Shown here: positions 5,290-10,783 of the stretch, one piece after another
Numbering within the stretch: position 1 is the first letter of the stretch
Layout: each line of letters opens with the position of its first letter
NCBI GenBank assembly: GCA_015233485.1
Contig: JADFXO010000106.1
Span: forward strand, 1-10,783
Length of the DNA stretch: 10,783 bases
Reading direction: 5' to 3'
DNA from: Nitrospirota bacterium
GTDB lineage: Bacteria > Nitrospirota > Thermodesulfovibrionia > Thermodesulfovibrionales > Magnetobacteriaceae
Notes under the pieces: model-generated
Databases searched by the model: none
Seen by the model: the letters and a program-made list of their open reading frames with translations, nothing else
Told to the model about the DNA's origin: nothing
Made by a program: the position numbers and the translations under genes

Positions 5290-8028
5290 TTACTCATCTG
5301 TCTCAATAAATTTATGGAGACATGCCCCGGTATGCGACACTTCACACTCCTGCAAGTCCTCCGGCGTCCCTTCGAAAAGCAGCGTCCCTCCGGCGTCTCC
5401 CCCTTCAGGGCCAAGGTCAATTACCCAGTCCGCCTCCCTTATGACGTCCATATTGTGCTCTATCACCACGATTGTGCTGTTTAACTCCAAAAGCCTTCTC
5501 AGGACACTAAGAAGCGCCTTTACGTCGTGCATGTGCAGGCCGATAGTCGGTTCGTCCAATATGTACAGATACCCCTTGTGCGCGGCTACTCCAAGCGCCG
5601 CACATATCTTAAGGCGCTGCGCCTCACCACCGGAGAGTGTCGTTGCCGGCTGCCCCACCGTCAGGTAGCCTAGCCCTACGTCTTTTAAGAGCTGGAGCCT
5701 TTTTGAGATTGCCGGGTCATCCCAAAATATGTCCGCCGCGTCGTCAACACTCAGATTCAATACGTCGCTTATCGTGAGGCCCTTGTATTTTACCCTGAGC
5801 GTCTCGGCTGAATATCTCTTGCCCGCACAGTCGGGACATTTCACGTATAAGTCCTCAAAGAAGTACATCTCAAGTTTCTGATAACCCTCGCCTTTACAGA
5901 GTTCACACCGGCCGCCTTTGACATTAAATGAGAAATGCCCGGGGCAGTAACCATACAGCTTTGCCTCTGTGGCGGAGGCGAAGAGCGTTCGTATCGAATC
6001 GAAGAATTTTAAATAAGTAGCGGGATTAGACCGCGGAGACCGGCCAATCGGCGATTGGTCAACAAGGGAAACCCCCTTCAGCCTGTCAAGCCCCGTGATG
6101 CCCTTATATTTGAGTGGCCTTTTCGCGTAGTTATTGTTGAAATGCACGGCAGCCGCGCGGTAGAGTGTGTCAACAACGAGGCTGCTCTTGCCGGAGCCTG
6201 AAACGCCGCTCACTACGGTAAGGGCATTCAGCGGGATACGCAGCGTTATGTCTTTGAGGTTATGCCCCTCGGCGCCGGTCAGGACAAGCGCGGGGGCGGT
6301 TGTTTCAATTGTCCTTTTTGGCGATGGCCGATAGGCGGCAGCGTTGTTCAAATATCCGGACGTGATAGTGTCTGCCCTTTTAAAGTCGTCGATGCTCCCA
6401 TTGAATACGACGCGCCCGCCCTTGCTTCCGCCTCCCGGGCCAAGCTCTATCACCCATTCGGCGGCGCGGATTATCTCAGGGTCATGCTCTACGACAAGGA
6501 CTGTATTGCCCTGTTTGGCGAGGTCAGAGATTATCTCTGTAATTCTCTGGTTGTCACGGCTGTGAAGGCCGACAGTAGGCTCATCCAGGACATAAAGGGC
6601 GCCGGCCAGACTGCACGACAATTGATTGGCAATATTTACGCGCTGGTACTCACCGCCGGACAGTGTCATCGTCTGCCTGTCGAGCGTCAGATAATCCAGC
6701 CCCACTCGGCCTAAGAGCGTGAGTTTCTGTCTGATATGCCGTAGGGCCTCCTCTATCGCCTCACGGCTGTTTTTAGGCGGCGCGGCAAAAAACTCTGACA
6801 GCTCTTTGACCGTCATCGCGTTCATTGAGGCTATGTCAAGGCCGTTTATCTTATAGGCGAGGACTTCCTTTTTCAATCTCATCCCATTACACTGCGTACA
6901 GATGACGGGTTTTCTGTATCTGTTTAGGAACACCCGCAGGTGCAGTTTATGGCGCTCCTCAGAGAGGAATTTAAAGAACGCGTTCAATCCATAGAAGGAT
7001 TTCTTTACCCCCTCGTGAAGCAGCTGCCACTCATTCGGAGACAGCTCCTCAGCAGGCTTATAAATGTCTATGCCGGCGGCCTCCGCCCCCCTGAGCGTCT
7101 GGGACTTCCACCAGTCAAAGGCGGGCCTCTCCCACGGGTCTATTGCCCCGTCTGCAAGTGAGAGTCGGCGGTTTGGTACGATTAGGTCCATGTCTCCTAC
7201 TAGGATATTTCCAAACCCCTTACACTCAGGGCAGGCCCCGACAGGGTGGTTATATGAAAATAACAGCGGCGTTGGCTCAGGCAGCGAGGCTCCGCAGGCG
7301 TCGCAGGTGTTGCCGTCTGAATAGATCAACTCTGTCCGGGCTGTCTCGCCGTATATGATTACCTTAATCGTGCCTCCGCCCTCGCGCCATGCCAGCTCCA
7401 TGGAGTCGGCAAGCCTTGATTCGTCCCGAATTGCCAGCCTGTCGATGAGTACGTCACAGCTTCCCTCTGCGTCGGCCATGCCGAATGTCTCTATGAACTC
7501 ACCGTCTTTGTGAATTCTGTAAAAACCGCGCTCTCTAAGGCTTGAAAGCGGCTCGTCTGTGTGGAAAAGGACAGCCGCCTTAGCGCCCGTGTGCCTTTCG
7601 ATGAGGGATTTATAGACAGAGGACGTATCCCATCTCGTTATTTCAGAGCCGCACTCATGGCAAAACGGCTTGGCCGTGCGCGCGAACACGACCCTCAGAA
7701 GGTCATAAATCTCTGTCACAGTGCCCACGGTAGAGCGCGAAGTCTTGACGGGATTGCGCTGCGCAAGGGCTATGGCGGGGCGGATGTTTCGCACCTCTTC
7801 AAGCTGCGGCCTGTCGAGCTTTTCAAGGAATAACTTCGCGTATGTCGACAGGGATTCGATAAAACGCCACTGGCCTTCGGCGAAGATGGTGTCAAAGGCC
7901 AGAGAGGACTTCCCCGAGCCGGATACACCGGTGATCACCACAAACTTATCGTGTGGTATCTTTACCGAGATATTTTGAAGATTGTTCTGTTTAATCCCTG
8001 TAATTTCAAGCCATTCAAAAGCCGGCAT
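5290..8028 (-). CDS. uvrA: UvrA-family excinuclease ABC subunit A, somewhat divergent
   Basis: UvrA is the dimeric ATPase that finds bulky DNA lesions and loads UvrB in nucleotide excision repair. The product is 912 aa, a little under the usual 940. It has two ABC modules: Walker A GVSGSGKSS at 34-42 and at 608-616, signatures TLSGGEYQR (455-463) and TLSGGEAQR (797-805), and Walker B blocks YVLDEPTVGLH and YILDEPTIGLH. Zinc-binding cysteines are intact at 242/245/266/269 and 708/711/731/734. The segment between the first ATPase half and the first zinc site, which holds the UvrB-binding domain, is about 11 residues shorter than in E. coli. GQWRFIESLSTYAKLFLEKL replaces the usual GQRRYVESLSAYARQFL-type text, so it may be a paralogue and not the sole UvrA. 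It starts 14 nt after the ccsA stop, so it is probably in that operon; its own ribosome site is weak. Confidence 0.93.
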   Translation of the reverse strand: MPAFEWLEITGIKQNNLQNISVKIPHDKFVVITGVSGSGKSSLAFDTIFAEGQWRFIESLSTYAKLFLEKLDRPQLEEVRNIRPAIALAQRNPVKTSRSTVGTVTEIYDLLRVVFARTAKPFCHECGSEITRWDTSSVYKSLIERHTGAKAAVLFHTDEPLSSLRERGFYRIHKDGEFIETFGMADAEGSCDVLIDRLAIRDESRLADSMELAWREGGGTIKVIIYGETARTELIYSDGNTCDACGASLPEPTPLLFSYNHPVGACPECKGFGNILVGDMDLIVPNRRLSLADGAIDPWERPAFDWWKSQTLRGAEAAGIDIYKPAEELSPNEWQLLHEGVKKSFYGLNAFFKFLSEERHKLHLRVFLNRYRKPVICTQCNGMRLKKEVLAYKINGLDIASMNAMTVKELSEFFAAPPKNSREAIEEALRHIRQKLTLLGRVGLDYLTLDRQTMTLSGGEYQRVNIANQLSCSLAGALYVLDEPTVGLHSRDNQRITEIISDLAKQGNTVLVVEHDPEIIRAAEWVIELGPGGGSKGGRVVFNGSIDDFKRADTITSGYLNNAAAYRPSPKRTIETTAPALVLTGAEGHNLKDITLRIPLNALTVVSGVSGSGKSSLVVDTLYRAAAVHFNNNYAKRPLKYKGITGLDRLKGVSLVDQSPIGRSPRSNPATYLKFFDSIRTLFASATEAKLYGYCPGHFSFNVKGGRCELCKGEGYQKLEMYFFEDLYVKCPDCAGKRYSAETLRVKYKGLTISDVLNLSVDDAADIFWDDPAISKRLQLLKDVGLGYLTVGQPATTLSGGEAQRLKICAALGVAAHKGYLYILDEPTIGLHMHDVKALLSVLRRLLELNSTIVVIEHNMDVIREADWVIDLGPEGGDAGGTLLFEGTPEDLQECEVSHTGACLHKFIETDE

Positions 8029-8042
8029 CGGGGCATATTCCG

Positions 8043-9113
8043 TTAAATTTCACCATAGCTGTGAAGGCCGGACAGGAGAATGTTGACGCCCAGGTATGTA
8101 AATATCACCGTAATAAATCCAATGGACGACAGCACGGCTATTTTGTTGCCGCGCCAGCCGCGCAGATACCTCGCGTGCAGATAAAAGGCATACACGAGCC
8201 ATGTTATCAGAGACCATGTCTCCTTCGGGTCCCAGCTCCAGTACACACCCCACGCCTGGTCTGCCCATATCGCCCCGAATATCAGTCCGCCAAGCGTAAA
8301 GATGGGAAACCCCACCGCCACTACCTTATAGTTTAATTCCTCAAGAAACTCCAGCGATATGTCAAAGGATTTCAGCATTCGCCTCAGCACGTACCCATAC
8401 CGCCACGCGCAGAATATTACCGCAAACGCCCCTATCCAGCTCAACAGCGCGGTAGGCCCTGAGGCGCTCCTGAAAGTCGCCTTAAAGAGGTAACTCCTGA
8501 TCTGCTCCGGTGACGTCCCCATCATCGCAAACTTTAAATAATCAGCCCCCATCGCCGCTAACACGAGTAAAAAGACACTCCCCGCAACCGTCCAGAATAT
8601 GTAGGAACTCTCGGTACGCCTTTCCGTGCTCAAAACCAGATACAACATCCCCGTGGCAAATGCCAGCCCAAAGGCGGCATACGCAATAAAACTCATCGTC
8701 ACGTGCGCCAGGAGCCAGTTGCTCTGAAGCGCGGGCACAAGAGGTTCAATCTCCTTCGATATGCCGGTTAAATCTATAAATCCAAGGGCAAGCCCGGCCA
8801 GAGGTGTTATAAATGCCCCAAACGTCCTGTTCTTGTACTTGAATTCGATTATGAGATACCCAAGCATCAGACACCAGACGAAAAAAATCAAAGACTCATA
8901 GAGATTCGTAAGCGGCGCCCTGCCAATCCCCAGACTGTAGGACTCCACCCACCGAAGAACGAGCGCCACAGTCTGCGATAAAAACGCGGCCACCGCCACC
9001 GTCGTAGCACATATCCCCACGGTCTTATTTTTGAATATAAAATACCCTATGTAAACCATCATAGCCACGAAGTATCCAACTTCGGCTATGCCAAAAAGTA
9101 TCGGGCTTCCCAT
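8043..9113 (-). CDS. ccsA: System II cytochrome c maturation protein, CcsA/ResC type (named CcsB in many pipelines)
   Basis: This membrane protein carries heme across the inner membrane and, with ResB, attaches it to apocytochrome c. The 356-aa product is almost entirely hydrophobic, with about eight likely membrane segments. The tryptophan-rich heme-handling WWD motif is plain: WGVYWSWDPKETW from residue 288. Family features also include PLTNLYES in the first third, the histidine in NWLLAHV, and LHSYG at the C-terminus, which supply the conserved external histidines. The start is set by a strong ribosome site. It lies 60 nt downstream of resB and 14 nt upstream of uvrA, all on the minus strand. 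Gene naming is inconsistent: ccsA, ccsB and resC are all used for this family. Confidence 0.95.
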   Translation of the reverse strand: MGSPILFGIAEVGYFVAMMVYIGYFIFKNKTVGICATTVAVAAFLSQTVALVLRWVESYSLGIGRAPLTNLYESLIFFVWCLMLGYLIIEFKYKNRTFGAFITPLAGLALGFIDLTGISKEIEPLVPALQSNWLLAHVTMSFIAYAAFGLAFATGMLYLVLSTERRTESSYIFWTVAGSVFLLVLAAMGADYLKFAMMGTSPEQIRSYLFKATFRSASGPTALLSWIGAFAVIFCAWRYGYVLRRMLKSFDISLEFLEELNYKVVAVGFPIFTLGGLIFGAIWADQAWGVYWSWDPKETWSLITWLVYAFYLHARYLRGWRGNKIAVLSSIGFITVIFTYLGVNILLSGLHSYGEI

Positions 9114-9120
9114 TTACGTT

Positions 9121-9128
9121 ACCTCCTT
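9121..9128 (-). promoter_or_regulatory. Strong ribosome binding site of the ccsA-type gene
   Basis: The minus strand reads AAGGAGGT, a near-perfect Shine-Dalgarno sequence, 7 nt before the ATG at 9111-9113. It fixes this start and suggests independent strong initiation within the resB-ccsA-uvrA transcript. Confidence 0.85.
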
Positions 9129-9173
9129 GTCGCCATACGGCGCCTTCACCACTCGGCCTACGCCGGGGGGTTG

Positions 9174-10625
9174 TTAACCCCGTTTGGAGATTTTTGGCGT
9201 CAACCGGTCAAAAACGGCATTAATCGTGCTGCCGTAACCAATCTTGTTTTTATTTGTAAAGGCCGCTATTTTCACGTTGACCTTTGTCTTTTCAGGTTGC
9301 AGCAATACCCATATTTTTTTGTGGCTGAGGAAAAATGCGCTGTAAAGGCCTATGGCCATAAACAGGCACCCTGCATAGACCACCCAAACGCCTGGGTCTT
9401 TTCTCACCTGAAGCCCCGTATACTGGTATCCATAGTTATCGACTAATTCCACCTTGTGGCCGTCGGGCAGCTCCCATGTCTTAGGGTAGCGCTTTACTAT
9501 CCAGCCGGAGGATTTTTCCTTGCCCGGCCCGGTTAACTCCACGAAGATGGCGGGATTGTTCATGTTCTCGCTGACTGTAAATGGCCGCTCGTCTTTATCG
9601 AACGAGAGGTCGGGGCTGAAGGCCGCCACCTTGCCCGTGAGTTTAGTCCCTGGGATGCTAAACGACTCCCCTACGGCAAGGGCAATCTGCCCGGCCTGTC
9701 CGCCTTTTGGCGTTACATTTAAGATAATCTGTCCGTTAACATCCCTGCCGTCCTTGCCGGGAACTACGCCATAGCTCGACTGGTAAAACGTATAGCCCTT
9801 GTATTTTAATGGCGAATTTACCACTATGGCCCTTTTCAGCACCGTTTTGCCGCCTTCAATAATTGAAAGCCAGCTTATATACTCCTTTGGCATGTTGGAA
9901 TTTTCGTAGAACCTGACGGCAAAGTTGTCACAGCGTATGGAAAACCCAAGCGGGTGCTCCTCATCCCCCTGCCTTGAGTAGGCCACAGCGGAGGTCTCCC
10001 CCTCGGGGAGGTTCAAAAAGCCGCTGAACCCCAGTGTGACGCCTATAACCGCCCCCGCAAGGATGATTACTATGCTGAAGTGGATGACATATACGGCATA
10101 GCGCGTGTACCTGCCCTTGTGGGCGTAGAACTGAAGGTCTTTCGTCCCGGAGCTGCCATGTTCTGTTGTATTGGGGCTGAAGCCGAGCCTTTTAACGGCC
10201 GTCAAGACCATTGCCTTAGCGGCTTCTATACCGCCCTCTATTGCCAGCTCTTTTTTTATCCCGTACTTATCGAAGTCCGATACCTTTATGGGTTTTAGCG
10301 GCTCATCAACGACGCGCTTTATGCGCGGCAGCCTGTCTATAGAGCATATGGTCAGGTTTGCGCAGAAGCAAACCAGCATCGCCGTAAACCACCACGAGTG
10401 GTACATATCCGTAAAGCCAAGCGCCGTGGCCGCCTTATATGCGGTTTGCGCGTTGGCATGGCCGAACATCTTCGCAAAGAGTTTTATGTTTTTTTCTGGC
10501 TGGGCATTTTGTTCGACCACCGTGCCTATTATCGAAGACAGCGCTATAATGCTAAACAGCGCCACCGCCAACTTTACGGAAGTAAAGAATCCCCACACTT
10601 TTTCGGCTATTGTTTTATCTGACAT
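9174..10625 (-). CDS. resB: System II cytochrome c maturation protein ResB (Ccs1/CcsB type)
   Basis: ResB is the partner of the WWD protein in the heme-attachment synthetase of System II and has a large extracytoplasmic domain. From ATG 10625 the product is 483 aa; a TTG three bases earlier is also possible. Four membrane segments are visible: near residues 15-35 (KLAVALFSIIALSSIIGTVV), 78-97 (WWFTAMLVCFCANLTI), about 175-200 (YAVYVIHFSIVIILAGAVIG, containing the conserved His) and about 415-435 (VWVVYAGCLFMAIGLYSAFF). The stretch between the third and fourth is the periplasmic domain, with GYTFYQSSYG typical of the family. The short cytoplasmic tail is basic. The ccsA-type gene follows directly. 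The start has only a weak ribosome site (GGAT about 8 nt upstream), and no promoter is obvious before the window ends. Confidence 0.94.
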   Translation of the reverse strand: MSDKTIAEKVWGFFTSVKLAVALFSIIALSSIIGTVVEQNAQPEKNIKLFAKMFGHANAQTAYKAATALGFTDMYHSWWFTAMLVCFCANLTICSIDRLPRIKRVVDEPLKPIKVSDFDKYGIKKELAIEGGIEAAKAMVLTAVKRLGFSPNTTEHGSSGTKDLQFYAHKGRYTRYAVYVIHFSIVIILAGAVIGVTLGFSGFLNLPEGETSAVAYSRQGDEEHPLGFSIRCDNFAVRFYENSNMPKEYISWLSIIEGGKTVLKRAIVVNSPLKYKGYTFYQSSYGVVPGKDGRDVNGQIILNVTPKGGQAGQIALAVGESFSIPGTKLTGKVAAFSPDLSFDKDERPFTVSENMNNPAIFVELTGPGKEKSSGWIVKRYPKTWELPDGHKVELVDNYGYQYTGLQVRKDPGVWVVYAGCLFMAIGLYSAFFLSHKKIWVLLQPEKTKVNVKIAAFTNKNKIGYGSTINAVFDRLTPKISKRG

Positions 10626-10680
10626 CAATTATCCATAGAGCCGATTGCAAAATGTTTTCGCTCTCTGTCCCTACAACACT

Positions 10681-10708
10681 CTGGATTCCCGTTTTCACGG
10701 GAATGACA
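10681..10708. repeat. Palindromic hairpin repeat, copy 1
   Basis: This 28-nt unit contains the perfect 8-bp stem ATTCCCGT (10685-10692) and ACGGGAAT (10697-10704) around a TTTC loop, flanked by CTGG and GACA. It matches copy 2, in reverse orientation, at 26 of 28 positions. Short ATTCCCG...CGGGAAT hairpins of this kind are abundant dispersed repeats in many bacterial genomes (for example dRS3-like repeats of Neisseria). Confidence 0.85.
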
Positions 10709-10754
10709 GGCAGGGGAAGACGGCATTCTGTTGTCAATCCAGCCTCCCCGTGTT

Positions 10755-10782
10755 TGTCATTCCCGCGAAAGCGGGAATCCAG
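10755..10782. repeat. Palindromic hairpin repeat, copy 2 (inverted to copy 1)
   Basis: Stem ATTCCCGC (10759-10766) and GCGGGAAT (10771-10778) with a GAAA loop. Against copy 1 read on the other strand, the only two differences are a T-A to C-G swap in the innermost stem pair, so pairing is kept. The two copies with 46 nt between them form a larger inverted repeat resembling a BIME or small MITE, upstream of resB. The window ends one base later, so more copies may follow. Confidence 0.85.
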
Positions 10783-10783
10783 T

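Noticed and set aside
6262..6714. 150-codon open frame on the plus strand inside uvrA
   Set aside because: It is the complement of highly conserved UvrA coding sequence, including the LSGGE and Walker B regions; it has no independent motifs.
10171..10638. 155-codon open frame on the plus strand inside resB
   Set aside because: It is antisense to the well-supported ResB N-terminal coding region and has no independent support.
10732..10737. TTGACA on the minus strand as the resB promoter -35 box
   Set aside because: No -10-like hexamer lies 16-19 nt downstream of it.
10681..10783. CRISPR array or IS element end at the right edge
   Set aside because: There are only two units, in opposite orientation, each self-complementary, and no spacer array or transposase; a BIME-like dispersed repeat explains it better.

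Overview
The window looks like chromosomal DNA from a free-living bacterium with a roughly 50% GC backbone, frequent ATA (Ile) and AGG (Arg) codons, a short-form S-adenosylhomocysteine hydrolase, System II (ResB/CcsA) cytochrome c maturation, and dispersed ATTCCCG...CGGGAAT hairpin repeats. That combination fits a Nitrospirota-like or deltaproteobacterial-grade lineage. No rRNA or other strong taxonomic marker is present, so this is only a suggestion.

Layout. (1) 1-2926, plus strand: the 3' part of metK, then ahcY, then rlmN. This is an S-adenosylmethionine (SAM) cluster: MetK makes SAM, AhcY clears the by-product S-adenosylhomocysteine, and RlmN is a SAM-consuming RNA methyltransferase. (2) 2927-5289: an AT-rich accessory insert between the 3' ends of two convergent housekeeping operons. 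It carries a complete Type II restriction-modification pair whose endonuclease and methyltransferase both match the EcoRV system. The two genes are tandem and overlap by 4 nt. The insert also holds a small minus-strand gene (4894-5210) that reads coherently only if one frameshift at an A6 run is allowed, with a consensus-like promoter placed so that its transcript would be leaderless. (3) 5290-10628, minus strand, transcribed right to left: resB, ccsA-type heme handling gene, and a somewhat divergent uvrA. (4) 10629-10783: intergenic DNA with two inverted copies of a 28-nt hairpin repeat that differ by a base-pair-preserving double change.

The two flanking operons are ordinary housekeeping DNA. 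The main interest is the EcoRV-like island, which appears horizontally acquired, and the broken or recoded small gene beside it. I found no tRNA, rRNA, CRISPR array, transposase or convincing intrinsic terminator.
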